Shown one piece after another: positions 1-7,926 of a stretch of DNA of 36,166 nucleotides. The stretch spans positions 1-36,166 of the forward strand of contig JARGFQ010000020.1 in assembly GCA_029210565.1 (NCBI GenBank), written 5' to 3'. How positions within the stretch are numbered: position 1 is the first letter of the stretch; every line of letters starts with the position of its first letter. The notes below the pieces were generated by a model that searched no databases, was not told the DNA's origin, and saw only the letters and a list, made by a program, of their open reading frames with translations. This DNA is from Bacteroidales bacterium (GTDB lineage Bacteria > Bacteroidota > Bacteroidia > Bacteroidales > VadinHA17). The position numbers and the translations under genes were made by a program.

Positions 1-292
1 GTTCAGGTCAAATTCTTCTCCATTTCCAAACTACATTAATCCCTGAAATTTTTGCTGCAATTAGACAGCCGCCTAAGCAGGGTGTGACTCTGGCCTGGTT
101 AATAAAATACTTTGTAAATCATTAGAGGCAAATCTATCTGCACATAGTCCAATAATATCGGATTTCCCGAAAATCTTTAAATAAATTTGTTGCTGTCAAA
201 TTAGATTAGAAAGTACATCTTATTCTTAGGTACATTTTTTTTTCTTCATTCTTCTCATTCAGGGAATGACGCACACTGTTGAATGTAGGCTG
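1..292. other. AT-rich left edge, no gene recognised
   Basis: This stretch is clearly more AT-rich than the rest of the window. On the plus strand the first frame stays open only up to a TAA at 37-39, so the last 12 codons of an upstream gene could end here, but that is too short to judge. I see no RNA gene, repeat or convincing hairpin. Confidence 0.4.
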
Positions 293-538
293 TCATTGGT
301 TTTCCCCGGCTTTCTCAACTCTGACAATTATTCGCCTGGCATCGCCGTAATAATAGGACTCCCTGATGTTGGAGTACCTGATGTCAACACCCATTCCTTT
401 CATCTCCTGAAGCGTCTCAAAAAGAGTGCTTCGGCTTAGGCTCATCTTATTGGCAAATTCTTCCGGGGATCCGGTTGCCTTTAAGGCAATTAGTAGATCC
501 ATCCGTTGCAATCGTGCAATGTACTTGGACAACGACAT
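293..538 (-). CDS. small helix-turn-helix-like protein
   Basis: An 81-residue protein when started at the ATG at 536-538. The frame extends ten codons further upstream, but a good Bacteroidota promoter (566-597) would start transcription near 560, so the internal ATG is preferred. Residues about 7-45 (RMDLLIALKATGSPEEFANK, then MSLSRSTLFETLQEMK) read as a helix-turn-helix: a helix, a turn with the 'G-S-P-E-E-F-A' pattern, and a recognition helix with S-R-S-T-L. The remainder is a short basic/aromatic beta wing (YYYGDARRIIVRV). This resembles small winged-helix DNA-binding proteins common in Bacteroidota. It stands alone, facing the left edge, in AT-rich DNA. Target and role are unknown; it could be a regulator of a neighbouring gene outside the window. 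Confidence 0.6.
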   Translation of the reverse strand: MSLSKYIARLQRMDLLIALKATGSPEEFANKMSLSRSTLFETLQEMKGMGVDIRYSNIRESYYYGDARRIIVRVEKAGENQ

Positions 539-565
539 GTGAATAGTTTTAGAAATGCAGCATCT

Positions 566-597
566 CAAATTTAAAACTGTTTTTTAATAAAGTCAAC
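566..597 (-). promoter_or_regulatory. Bacteroidota promoter of the HTH gene
   Basis: On the minus strand GTTG (594-597) is followed after 20 bp by TAAATTTG (566-573), a full match to the TAnnTTTG -7 element of Bacteroidota housekeeping promoters. Predicted start of transcription about 560, giving a leader of about 22 nt to the ATG at 538. Confidence 0.6.
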
Positions 598-718
598 GTT
601 TTTGCTGAAATGTTTTATGGAATTTGCCGGAAGCAGGCCATTGAGCTGAATAATAAATTCATTATCGTTAAAATGCGGTTGTCATTAAAAATGATAAAAT
701 TAAATCGCAACGAAAAAC

Positions 719-749
719 TTGACTCATATCATGTCATAGCGTAAATTTA
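719..749 (+). promoter_or_regulatory. Bacteroidota promoter of the lipoprotein gene
   Basis: TTG (719-721), a 20-bp spacer and TAAATTTA (742-749; one mismatch to TAnnTTTG). Transcription would start near 756, about 30 nt before the ATG at 786. Confidence 0.5.
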
Positions 750-785
750 CATATCAGCCATTGAGGAACGTCAAATCAAAACTAT

Positions 786-1232
786 ATGCCTATGAAAAAG
801 ACTGTTCTTTTCAGCGCACTGATCCTGCTCATTATTACCGGATGCAACCAGGAACCGGTGAACCCTGTCGTTGGCGCATGGGATCTGATCTACGCCAGGC
901 AGGTGGAAAACGACTCAATACTGGCTACCTTCCCGGGTGACTACCAGGGAAGCCAGGTGAAAATGTGGTGCAACAACTACTGGATGTTTGCCGGAGAGGC
1001 GACACTGGACACCGTCACCACGGATAACTTCGGCGGCGGCTCCTATACGCTTGAGGGCATCGTTTACAAGGAGACAATAAAATACCACAGTAATAAAGAC
1101 TATGTCGGGAAAACCCTCCGTATGAGGATCGTAGTTGAGAATGATACCCTTATCCAGGTATGGCCTGCCGATGAGCTGGGAGTGGTTGACAAAAGTAACT
1201 ACAACAGCGAAAAGTATGTTAAGATGAAGTGA
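786..1232 (+). CDS. predicted lipoprotein, lipocalin-like (DUF4488-like)
   Basis: A 148-residue protein with a lipoprotein signal: charged MPMKK start, hydrophobic core and lipobox LIITGC, so Cys20 is the likely lipidated residue. After it comes NPVVGAWDLIYA, the 'GxW' opening strand typical of lipocalin-like small barrels, and then alternating beta strands to the end (MRIVVENDTLIQVWPADE). The overall pattern resembles the lipocalin-like DUF4488 lipoproteins of Bacteroidales, but this is pattern recognition only. A second ATG two codons in (792) is an equally good start. Own promoter at 719-749. It is followed by a convergent flavodoxin gene. Ligand and function are not known. Confidence 0.75.
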   Translation: MPMKKTVLFSALILLIITGCNQEPVNPVVGAWDLIYARQVENDSILATFPGDYQGSQVKMWCNNYWMFAGEATLDTVTTDNFGGGSYTLEGIVYKETIKYHSNKDYVGKTLRMRIVVENDTLIQVWPADELGVVDKSNYNSEKYVKMK

Positions 1233-1298
1233 GCGGTTCCAGCCTCAATTCTTCTGCATCATATGAACCCGTTGGCGCCGGAGTGCTGCCCTGACTGA

Positions 1299-1850
1299 TC
1301 AGGCTCCGTGCACCGGCCCGGCAGGGCCCTTGCCCGTGGCCTGCAGTAGCTTCTCATGCAGCTTTGCCGCCCAGGTCTCCACCTCATGACTGCGGGACTC
1401 TCCCTCCTTTAACAGTCCGAGCAGTATCCTCAGTTTGAACTTCGACCTCTCGCCGGGCTCAGCCTTCTGATCTCTGACACTCTCCCCTGTGAAGAAACCT
1501 TCACTCACGGGATGGACCATGCCGCGCACATGAGCCGTGTACTGCATGATCACCATGCGCGACTCGGCGCCCTTCTCCGATCCCAGTGCCGGTATGACAG
1601 TGAAAAGCGCAAGGGGCTTCTTCTTCAGCAGTGGCTGGTTGACCCTGACAAACTCCATCGCCTCGGGCATCCATCCTCGGCCTTGCTCCATGCTGCCGAC
1701 AACGACTGCCGAAAAACCCTTGACTGTACTGACACCGCTCATGGGAAGCAGTGTAACCTCCGCCCCCAGTCCGGTCATCACCCTGGCGATGAGATCAGCC
1801 ACACTTGCTGTCACACCTGCGCTGCCGGCAAAAGTGACAAGGATCTTCAT
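1299..1850 (-). CDS. flavodoxin-domain protein
   Basis: A 183-residue protein that opens MKILVTFAGSAGVTASVADL, the first strand and the Ser/Thr-rich phosphate loop of flavodoxin folds. It continues with a second strand-helix (AEVTLLPMSGVSTVKGFSAVVVGS) and the MPEAMEFV helix seen in the flavodoxin_5 / HemG-like group (menaquinone-dependent protoporphyrinogen oxidase-like). The C-terminal part, with KLHEKLLQ, is a closing helix. It is expected to be cytosolic and to bind FMN. The real substrate cannot be told from sequence: proteins of this type in Bacteroidota are usually annotated only as flavodoxin family. A TACCTTTG -7 element lies at 1878-1885. The gene is a single unit, convergent with the lipoprotein gene and divergent from the mutL operon. 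Confidence 0.75.
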   Translation of the reverse strand: MKILVTFAGSAGVTASVADLIARVMTGLGAEVTLLPMSGVSTVKGFSAVVVGSMEQGRGWMPEAMEFVRVNQPLLKKKPLALFTVIPALGSEKGAESRMVIMQYTAHVRGMVHPVSEGFFTGESVRDQKAEPGERSKFKLRILLGLLKEGESRSHEVETWAAKLHEKLLQATGKGPAGPVHGA

Positions 1851-1877
1851 CGTTCAGGTATCAGGTTTTAAGAAACC

Positions 1878-1885
1878 CAAAGGTA
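1878..1885 (-). promoter_or_regulatory. -7 promoter element of the flavodoxin gene
   Basis: TACCTTTG on the minus strand matches TAnnTTTG. Only a weak T-rich -33 region is seen 20 bp upstream. The predicted leader is about 20 nt. Confidence 0.4.
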
Positions 1886-1952
1886 ACAAAAAGAGAACAA
1901 TTCTAAAATTCCGGTTACCCCGGCCGGAGTTCAGAATTCAGGCTTTTCTTAC

Positions 1953-1960
1953 TATTTTTG
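1953..1960 (+). promoter_or_regulatory. -7 promoter element of the mutL operon
   Basis: TATTTTTG matches TAnnTTTG, with TTC in place of TTG 20 bp upstream (1930-1932). Transcription would begin near 1967, only about 7 nt before the ATG at 1974. Confidence 0.45.
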
Positions 1961-1973
1961 CAAAAAGTGCGTC

Positions 1974-2360
1974 ATGGCTATCCCCAGTTTTTTTAAACAG
2001 AATAAACCGCGCGGCTTTAACTACGTGCCGCGATATTATGACCCGGCGAAGGAGGAGCTGGAGCAGAGACGCAGGGCATGGAGCAAGGAGTCCTCCTTCG
2101 ATGAAGCTGCAGGAGACAGGCCCCCCTCAGCCAACGCCCGGGGCGCAGAGCACGGAGCACAGGGCACAGAGGACAGGCCCTCCTCCGCTAAAGCTATGGA
2201 GGGCAGGGCAAACCAACCCTACCGTTCGAAGATCATGCGGGGTGACATGCGTAACCACTTCCAGAGAAGAAAGGAACGAGTCGAGAGACATACTACCATA
2301 AGACTTCTGGTCATCATTATAATAATTGTTTTGGTCGTCTATTTATACCTACGTTTTTAA
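1974..2360 (+). CDS. small tail-anchored membrane protein upstream of mutL
   Basis: A 128-residue protein of a type often found directly before mutL in Bacteroidota, sometimes mis-named 'riboflavin synthase subunit beta' in databases. The N-terminus is polar and aromatic (KPRGFNYVPRYYDP) and is followed by a charged helix (EELEQRRRAW). A second basic helix (MRNHFQRRKERVERHTTIR) leads into one C-terminal membrane helix at residues about 109-126, with five consecutive isoleucines. The protein is probably anchored in the inner membrane with its N-terminus in the cytoplasm. Residues about 46-78 are odd: they are low-complexity and encoded by a repeat (see 2115-2206) that looks inserted in frame into the linker. 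Only 9 nt separate the stop from mutL. No function is known. Confidence 0.75.
   Translation: MAIPSFFKQNKPRGFNYVPRYYDPAKEELEQRRRAWSKESSFDEAAGDRPPSANARGAEHGAQGTEDRPSSAKAMEGRANQPYRSKIMRGDMRNHFQRRKERVERHTTIRLLVIIIIIVLVVYLYLRF
2115..2206 (+). repeat. degenerate duplicated repeat within coding sequence
   Basis: Two related ~35-nt segments (2115-2148 and 2172-2206) both begin GACAGGCCC and end with G/C-rich GGGCAG-like sequence. They translate to D-R-P-P-S-A-N-A and D-R-P-S-S-A-K-A. Between them is a purine-rich tract of repeating GAGCAC/GGGCAC/CAGAG units. The reading frame stays open throughout. Confidence 0.55.
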
Positions 2361-2369
2361 TCCCAGCAG

Positions 2370-4172
2370 ATGAGTGACATTATCAGGCTCCTTCCCGACT
2401 CCGTTGCCAATCAGATAGCTGCCGGCGAGGTGATACAGCGGCCGGCCTCCGTGGTCAAGGAGCTGACGGAGAACGCCGTCGACGCCGGAGCCACAGAGAT
2501 CAGCATCGTGATACGCGATGCCGGCCGCACCCTGGTGCAGGTGATAGACAACGGCCGCGGCATGAGCGAGACTGACGCCCGTCTCGCCTTTGAACGTCAC
2601 GCCACCTCCAAGATCTCATCCGCCGACGATCTCTTTACCATCACCACCAAGGGCTTCCGCGGCGAGGCGCTGGCCTCCGTCGCCGCCGTCTCCATGACCG
2701 AGCTGCGCACCCGTCGCGAGGAGGATGAGGCAGGCACGCTGGTGGAGATAAACAACTCGCGGGTGATAAGACAGGAGCCATGCTCCTGCGCCGCAGGATC
2801 GGTCTTCAGCGTCAAGAACCTCTTCTACAATGTCCCTGCCCGCCGCAAGTTTCTCAAGACCGACAACACAGAGTTCCGGCACATAATAACCGAGTTCCAG
2901 CGTGTGGCGCTGGCACACCCGGAGATAAAATTCACCCTCATACACAACGACCAGGAGATATACCGTCTTCCGCAGGGCAGCCACCGCCAGCGCATCATCT
3001 CCCTCTTCGGCAAACATTACAACCAGAACCTGGTCACCGTGGAGACAACCACCACCATCATCTCCATCAGCGGCTTTGCCGGCAAGCCTGAGAACGCCCG
3101 CCGCTCTGCCGGAGAGCAGTTCTTCTTCATCAACAACCGCTTCATCAGGCACCCCTACCTGCATCGTGCGGTGCTGGAGGCATACCAGGGCATCCTGCCA
3201 CCCGACACGGTGCCTGCCTATTTCATCTACATGACCGCCGACCCCTCGGCTATAGACGTCAATATACACCCCACCAAAACCGAGGTCAAGTTCGAGGATG
3301 AGCGTTCCGTATGGCAGATCATGCTCGCCTCCCTGCGTGAGGCCCTCGGCCGGTTCAACGTGGTTCCGTCGCTCGACTTCGGGCCGGAAGGCGCCGTGGA
3401 GATACCCGTGATCACCGGAGGCATGACTGCTCCGCCCCGGCCGCAGATAGAGGTGGACCATACCTTCAACCCCTTCGACGGCACGGAATACCGCCGGCCG
3501 GAGACGAAAAGGGATGGTGAGCATGACAGCGGCAATGCCCGCGGATGGGAGTCGCTCTTCACCATCACCGCCCGCAGTGAGCAGCAGGAAGGTACCGGAG
3601 CCGCAGAGGGTCAGCGCCGCTTCTTCCAGATAAAAAACAGGTATATAATGTGCCCGGTGATTTCCGGCATCATGATGATAGACCAGCGTAGGGCACACGA
3701 GCGGGTGCTGTATGAGAAGTACCTTACATCACTCAGCGACGGACCCCGCCCGGCACAGGTGTCGCTTTTCCCCGTCACCACCGAGCTGAACCCCGGCGAC
3801 ATGGTCATAGTACAGGAGATAAGCGACCAGCTCAGGACCATAGGCTTCGAGCTGGAGACAGACTCTGACAACAGGGTCACCATAAAGAGCCACCCTGCCG
3901 ACAGTCGCAACGCCAACCCTCTGGCCATGCTTGTGACGCTGATAGCCGAATACCGCCAGACACTCTCCGACCCCTCTATCGGTGCCCGTGAGAGGGTGGC
4001 GCTCTCGATGGCGAAGGCAGCAGCAATACCCTATGGCATGCCGCTGACGCATACCGAGATGGAAGAGCTCTTTGACATGCTCTTTGCGTGCACCATGCCA
4101 AACTACTCACCCACAGGCAAAACGGTGATGAATATCATCACCCTCGAAGAGCTCGACAGAAGATTCAGCTGA
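2370..4172 (+). CDS. mutL: DNA mismatch repair protein MutL
   Basis: A 600-residue MutL, the ATPase that couples MutS mismatch recognition to strand removal. The GHKL ATPase motifs are intact: E34-N35 in ELTENAVDAGA, D60-N61-G-R-G, RHATSKI (76-82) and TKGFRGEAL (93-101). The central S5-like domain carries NNRFIRHP and NIHPTKTEVKF. After a variable linker (about residues 340-420) comes the C-terminal dimerisation domain. There the endonuclease-motif region reads DQRRAHERVLYE (438-449). The usual motif is DQHA(X)2E(X)4E, so the His and Ala are replaced by Arg. The usual C-terminal CPHGRP motif is replaced by PNYSPTGK. Length is normal. It follows the small membrane protein gene by 9 nt and is probably co-transcribed with it. 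Confidence 0.97.
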   Translation: MSDIIRLLPDSVANQIAAGEVIQRPASVVKELTENAVDAGATEISIVIRDAGRTLVQVIDNGRGMSETDARLAFERHATSKISSADDLFTITTKGFRGEALASVAAVSMTELRTRREEDEAGTLVEINNSRVIRQEPCSCAAGSVFSVKNLFYNVPARRKFLKTDNTEFRHIITEFQRVALAHPEIKFTLIHNDQEIYRLPQGSHRQRIISLFGKHYNQNLVTVETTTTIISISGFAGKPENARRSAGEQFFFINNRFIRHPYLHRAVLEAYQGILPPDTVPAYFIYMTADPSAIDVNIHPTKTEVKFEDERSVWQIMLASLREALGRFNVVPSLDFGPEGAVEIPVITGGMTAPPRPQIEVDHTFNPFDGTEYRRPETKRDGEHDSGNARGWESLFTITARSEQQEGTGAAEGQRRFFQIKNRYIMCPVISGIMMIDQRRAHERVLYEKYLTSLSDGPRPAQVSLFPVTTELNPGDMVIVQEISDQLRTIGFELETDSDNRVTIKSHPADSRNANPLAMLVTLIAEYRQTLSDPSIGARERVALSMAKAAAIPYGMPLTHTEMEELFDMLFACTMPNYSPTGKTVMNIITLEELDRRFS

Positions 4173-4189
4173 TTTTTCCTCAGAATGGC

Positions 4190-4197
4190 TAAATTTG
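4190..4197 (+). promoter_or_regulatory. -7 promoter element of the rhomboid genes
   Basis: TAAATTTG, a perfect TAnnTTTG match, lies 18 nt after the mutL stop. No TTG is visible at -33. A start of transcription near 4204 would give a 21-nt leader to the ATG at 4225. Confidence 0.4.
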
Positions 4198-4224
4198 CCG
4201 TCTGAAACAAGAGAATACCAAACT

Positions 4225-4959
4225 ATGAACAGAATATTATCAGGCACGCCACCGGTGGTGAAGAACCTCATCATCATCAACGTGGTCATGCTGCTCCTCA
4301 ATGAACTGCTGAGGTTCACCTCCGGCATCAATCTGAACGGGATACTGGGGCTATACTTCCCGAAATCGGAGTTCTTCGGAACATGGCAGATAGTGACTCA
4401 CATGTTTATGCACGGCGGCTTCGTGCACCTGCTGTTTAACATGTTCGCACTGTGGATGTTCGGGAGGATACTCGAACAGGTATGGGGACCGAAGCGTTTC
4501 CTGCTATACTACCTGGTCACCGGATTGGGTGCGGCATTCTTTTTTGAGCTGGTGCAGTGGATACAGTACAACAAGGTGATGGATCTCCTCACCCCGGAAC
4601 AGCTGCAATATGTGTATGACTCGGGCAGCGAGGCAGTCAGCCAGGGAAAGAACTTCACCGATGCGCAGATGGGAAGGCTTAACGCGATATTGAATGTACC
4701 CGTTGTAGGGGCATCAGGAGCCGTGTACGGCGTCCTTCTCGCCTTCGGGGTGCTCTTCCCCAACACACAGCTGATGTTCATCTTCCCGCCCATACCCGTC
4801 AAAGCCAAGTATGTGGTCATAGGGTATGCTGCCATTGAACTCTATCTCGCCATCACCAGTCCCGGCAGCGGCATAGCCCACACAGCACATCTCGGTGGCA
4901 TGATCTTCGGTTATCTCCTGATAAGATACTGGCGCAAGACAACAAAAACACTCTACTGA
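4225..4959 (+). CDS. rhomboid family intramembrane serine protease
   Basis: A 244-residue polytopic membrane protein of the rhomboid family, which cleaves membrane-spanning substrates within the bilayer. Visible family marks are HGGFVHLLFNMFALWMFG in the loop and helix 2, the catalytic serine in VVGASGAVYG (S164) and the catalytic histidine in HTAHLGGM (H222). A longer insertion (about residues 105-155) sits between helices 3 and 4, as is common in Bacteroidota homologues. The frame can be extended to a TTG at 4195, but that codon overlaps the -7 promoter element, so ATG 4225 is chosen. The stop codon overlaps the start of a second rhomboid (TGATG), so the two are translationally coupled. Confidence 0.93.
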   Translation: MNRILSGTPPVVKNLIIINVVMLLLNELLRFTSGINLNGILGLYFPKSEFFGTWQIVTHMFMHGGFVHLLFNMFALWMFGRILEQVWGPKRFLLYYLVTGLGAAFFFELVQWIQYNKVMDLLTPEQLQYVYDSGSEAVSQGKNFTDAQMGRLNAILNVPVVGASGAVYGVLLAFGVLFPNTQLMFIFPPIPVKAKYVVIGYAAIELYLAITSPGSGIAHTAHLGGMIFGYLLIRYWRKTTKTLY

Positions 4960-5876
4960 TGAGCATCTGGGACGAGATAAAGGGATCATTCAGGCGTGGT
5001 TCAGCCCTCACCAGGCTCATATACGTCAACGCGGGAATATTCCTTCTTATAAAGATCATTGAGGTCATCGGGGTGCTGTCTGCAAGTCCGGTCCTGGCCC
5101 CGACAGTTATCTCCTATCTGTCGGTCCCGGCTTCCATCGGCGCCCTGGCCCTGAAGCCCTGGACACCCCTCTCCTATATGTTCACCCATCAGGGTTTTAT
5201 CCACCTCCTTTTTAACATGCTGTGGCTATGGTGGTTCGGGAAGATCTTCATGGGTTACCTCGATCAGCGCAAGCTCGTATCGCTCTACATCCTTGGCGGA
5301 CTGGCAGGAGCACTGCTTTATATTGCCGTGTTCAACATCTTCCCCGCCTTTGCCGGCATGGTGCATGTATCCATGGCACTGGGGGCCTCAGCCTCGGTGA
5401 TGGCACTGGTGGTTGCCACCGCCGTATACCTGCCTGACCTGGAGCTTCATCTCCTCTTCTTCGGCAGGGTGAAGCTGAAATACCTTGCGCTGATAACCTT
5501 TCTCATCACCTCCGTCTTCGACTTCTCTGTCAACACCGGGGGCAAGATAGCGCATATCGGAGGAGCCATGATGGGACTGGCCTACGGGTACAGTCTGAAG
5601 AACGGCACGGATATCGGGGCGTGGCTGAACCGTTTCATCGATTTCATTGTTACCCTCTTCAAACCTGGCAGAAGACGCATGAAGGTCACCTACAAAAATG
5701 CCGGCACGCAGTTTGATGCCAGGAAGACAAAGACGGATTACGAGTACAACGCGGTGAAGGCAGAGAGGCAGAAGGCCATAGACCATATACTCGACAAAAT
5801 CTCAAAAGGAGGTTATGACAGTCTCACCAGGGAAGAAAAAGAGATCCTTTTCAGTGAAAGCCAGAACAAAGGATAG
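4959..5876 (+). CDS. second rhomboid family protease with C-terminal extension
   Basis: A 305-residue rhomboid. It shows HQGFIHLLFNMLWLWWFG, the nucleophile region LGASASVMAL with S144, and the histidine region KIAHIGGAMMG with H199. The glycine after the active serine in the usual GxSG motif is alanine here, a variant I believe occurs in other Bacteroidota second rhomboids; both catalytic residues are present, so activity is likely. After the last membrane helix is a soluble cytoplasmic tail (about residues 230-305). It is basic at first (KPGRRRMKVTYKN) and ends in a helical region with LDKISKGGYDSLTREEK, seen at the end of many Bacteroidota rhomboids. It overlaps the first rhomboid by 1 nt and the next gene by 62 nt. 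Confidence 0.92.
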   Translation: MSIWDEIKGSFRRGSALTRLIYVNAGIFLLIKIIEVIGVLSASPVLAPTVISYLSVPASIGALALKPWTPLSYMFTHQGFIHLLFNMLWLWWFGKIFMGYLDQRKLVSLYILGGLAGALLYIAVFNIFPAFAGMVHVSMALGASASVMALVVATAVYLPDLELHLLFFGRVKLKYLALITFLITSVFDFSVNTGGKIAHIGGAMMGLAYGYSLKNGTDIGAWLNRFIDFIVTLFKPGRRRMKVTYKNAGTQFDARKTKTDYEYNAVKAERQKAIDHILDKISKGGYDSLTREEKEILFSESQNKG

Positions 5877-7002
5877 AGGGATAAAACGGTTTTCGCGAAA
5901 CATCCTCCTGGCAGTGAACATGGTTCTTGTCATCATGTTGCTGGTTTCCTATCTATCCATCTTCGTCAACCCTGCTACCACAGCCATACCCGCTCTCTTC
6001 GGGCTGGCATATCCCTACATCGCCGCCGCGAACATCGCTATGGTTCTCTTATGGATAATTTTAAGGAGATGGTATGCCCTGATTTCAGCCGCTGCCATTG
6101 TGATCGGCATCGGCTACATACACAATTTCATCAGGTTCACCAATCACGGCAACGAAGAGCATCACGAGCTGAAGCTGATGAGCTACAATGTCAGACTCTT
6201 CAACTTCTACGAGGAGAGTGAGCATAATACTCTCAGCAAGATGCTGCAGCTTCTCAGGAAGGAGGATCCCGGGATCCTCTGTCTCCAGGAATACTATGTC
6301 AGGGGTGATCCCGCTGCCGGCGAGCGCAAGCTGAAGAGCGGACTTGGAGGAAAGTGGTCAACACACTTCAAACTGATAAAAAGCGGTGCTGCCAGTCGGT
6401 ACGGCATCGCCACCCTCACACGCTACCCCATAGTTTACCGGGGCGATGTTGTCCACCCGGGTTCATCATCGCTTACCATCTTCACGGATATTGTTGTTGA
6501 TACCGACACCTTCCGGGTTTATAACAACCACCTGCAGTCGTTCCGCCTGCGCCGCGTCGAAGGAACTCTTCTCAGCGACATCACAGGCGAGGTGCAGGGG
6601 AGATCCGTGGAGAGCCTCTCCGGAATATACAGGAGTCTCACGGAGGGTTTTGCCAGCAGGGCCCTGCAGGTTGACAGGGTGAGGAGGCATATCGAGAGCT
6701 CTCCCTACCCGGTCATCGTCACCGGCGATTTCAATGACACACCGGTATCATACACATACCGGCGTATGCGTCGAGGGCTTAAGGATGCCTTTGTGGAGGC
6801 GGGGTACGGTGCCGGTTTCACCTACCGAGGCAAGTATCCACCTAACCGTATCGATTACGTTCTCTACAATGATGAGATTGAGTGCACCGATTTTGACATT
6901 GTCAAGGTGCGCTATTCGGATCACTATCCTGTCATCGCCTACTTCAGGCGTCAGGAGCAAAAGGAAGCTTCGACAGGTCAGCATTCCCACCGGAAACAAT
7001 AA
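5815..7002 (+). CDS. membrane-anchored endonuclease/exonuclease/phosphatase family protein
   Basis: A 395-residue protein with three N-terminal membrane helices (about residues 28-50, 56-82 and 86-104) and a C-terminal EEP domain. EEP marks are MSYNVRLF with N125, LQEYY with E159, the catalytic TGDFNDTP, and the closing SDHYPVIAYF. The family includes metal-dependent phosphodiesterases such as sphingomyelinases and nucleases. The substrate is unknown, and the domain probably faces the periplasm. The chosen ATG lies inside the rhomboid gene; AAAGGAGG stands just before it, unusually close (2 nt), so a later start is possible. The usual end of the domain is followed by a 21-residue polar tail that overlaps, tail to tail, the convergent dehydratase gene by 59 nt. 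Confidence 0.85.
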   Translation: MTVSPGKKKRSFSVKARTKDRGIKRFSRNILLAVNMVLVIMLLVSYLSIFVNPATTAIPALFGLAYPYIAAANIAMVLLWIILRRWYALISAAAIVIGIGYIHNFIRFTNHGNEEHHELKLMSYNVRLFNFYEESEHNTLSKMLQLLRKEDPGILCLQEYYVRGDPAAGERKLKSGLGGKWSTHFKLIKSGAASRYGIATLTRYPIVYRGDVVHPGSSSLTIFTDIVVDTDTFRVYNNHLQSFRLRRVEGTLLSDITGEVQGRSVESLSGIYRSLTEGFASRALQVDRVRRHIESSPYPVIVTGDFNDTPVSYTYRRMRRGLKDAFVEAGYGAGFTYRGKYPPNRIDYVLYNDEIECTDFDIVKVRYSDHYPVIAYFRRQEQKEASTGQHSHRKQ

Positions 7003-7903
7003 TCCCAACGCTCTTACCGCTGAAGAGCTCCCTGTTGGCCAGCACCGCCGCCAGCGGAACAGCCGCTGATGGTTCAACAACAATTTTCATTCTTGTCCAG
7101 ATGAGGGTCATTGCCTCTATAATCTGACCTTCAGTCACGGTCAGGATATCGTCGACATTCTCCGTGATGACTGTGAATGTCCTCTCGCATAGCGATGTGA
7201 GGAGTCCGTCTGCTATTGTGCGTGGTGGCAGTGCCGGCTGTATGGCTCCGGCGTGCAGTGACCGGGCTGCGTCATCAGCCAGCAGCGGCTCGGCGCCGTA
7301 TATCTTTGCCGCGGGAGCGAGGTGCCTGGTGGCTATCGCCGAGCCGCTGAGGAGGCCGCCGCCGCCCACGGGCGCGATGACCGCAACAGGGGCGGGTATG
7401 TCGGCCAGCATCTCCATCGCGGCCGTACCCTGACCGGCGATGATGAAAAAGTTGTCATAGGGGTGTATCATGGTGGCGCCGGTACGACTGATGATCTCTA
7501 CGGCGGCGGCCTCCCGCGCCGCCAGCGTGGGCTCACAGAAGGTGATCTCGGCACCGTAGCCCGCCACCGCCCTCTTCTTCACCACGGGCGCCGAGGAGGG
7601 CATCACAATATAGGCCTTCACCCCCCGTGACACCGCGGCATGAGCCAGGGCGGCGGCGTGGTTGCCCGACGAGTGCGTCACCACGCCGGCGGCGCGCTGG
7701 CTGTCTGACAGATTCAGAACAGCATTCGTGGCACCCCTGAACTTGAAGGCACCCACCTTCTGAAAGTTCTCACACTTGAAGTAGAGCCTCGCACCGCTGA
7801 TGACGTCAAGCTGCCGGGAGGTCAAAACCGGAGTGCGGTGAACATGCGGCGCAATCAGCTCCATGGCCGATTCAATATCTCTGAATTCCGGAATGAACAT
7901 CAT
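6944..7903 (-). CDS. PLP-dependent threonine/serine dehydratase (short form)
   Basis: A 319-residue fold-type II PLP enzyme. The Schiff-base lysine is K54 in KVGAFKFRGA. The SSGNHA loop (78-83) binds the substrate carboxylate, and VGGGGLLSG is the phosphate-binding glycine loop. The conserved C-terminal SGGN is near residue 306. It lacks the ACT-like regulatory domain of biosynthetic IlvA, so it resembles catabolic threonine dehydratase, serine racemase or threo-hydroxyaspartate dehydratase; sequence alone does not decide between them. ATG 7903 and ATG 7900 are both possible starts. The normal C-terminal SGGN-x-D-L-S-K-L-P-F shows that the overlap with the convergent EEP gene is real. Confidence 0.9.
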   Translation of the reverse strand: MMFIPEFRDIESAMELIAPHVHRTPVLTSRQLDVISGARLYFKCENFQKVGAFKFRGATNAVLNLSDSQRAAGVVTHSSGNHAAALAHAAVSRGVKAYIVMPSSAPVVKKRAVAGYGAEITFCEPTLAAREAAAVEIISRTGATMIHPYDNFFIIAGQGTAAMEMLADIPAPVAVIAPVGGGGLLSGSAIATRHLAPAAKIYGAEPLLADDAARSLHAGAIQPALPPRTIADGLLTSLCERTFTVITENVDDILTVTEGQIIEAMTLIWTRMKIVVEPSAAVPLAAVLANRELFSGKSVGIIVSGGNADLSKLPFAPDA

Positions 7904-7926
7904 CAGTCAACGACTTAAAATAAGTA

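Noticed and set aside
1537..2301. 254-codon plus-strand frame across the flavodoxin gene and the small membrane protein
   Set aside because: It overlaps two better supported genes in other frames and has no family features.
2616..3698. 360-codon open frame on the minus strand
   Set aside because: Lies entirely antisense to mutL, whose motifs are clear; the translation has no recognisable domain and the length follows from the GC-rich codon pattern.
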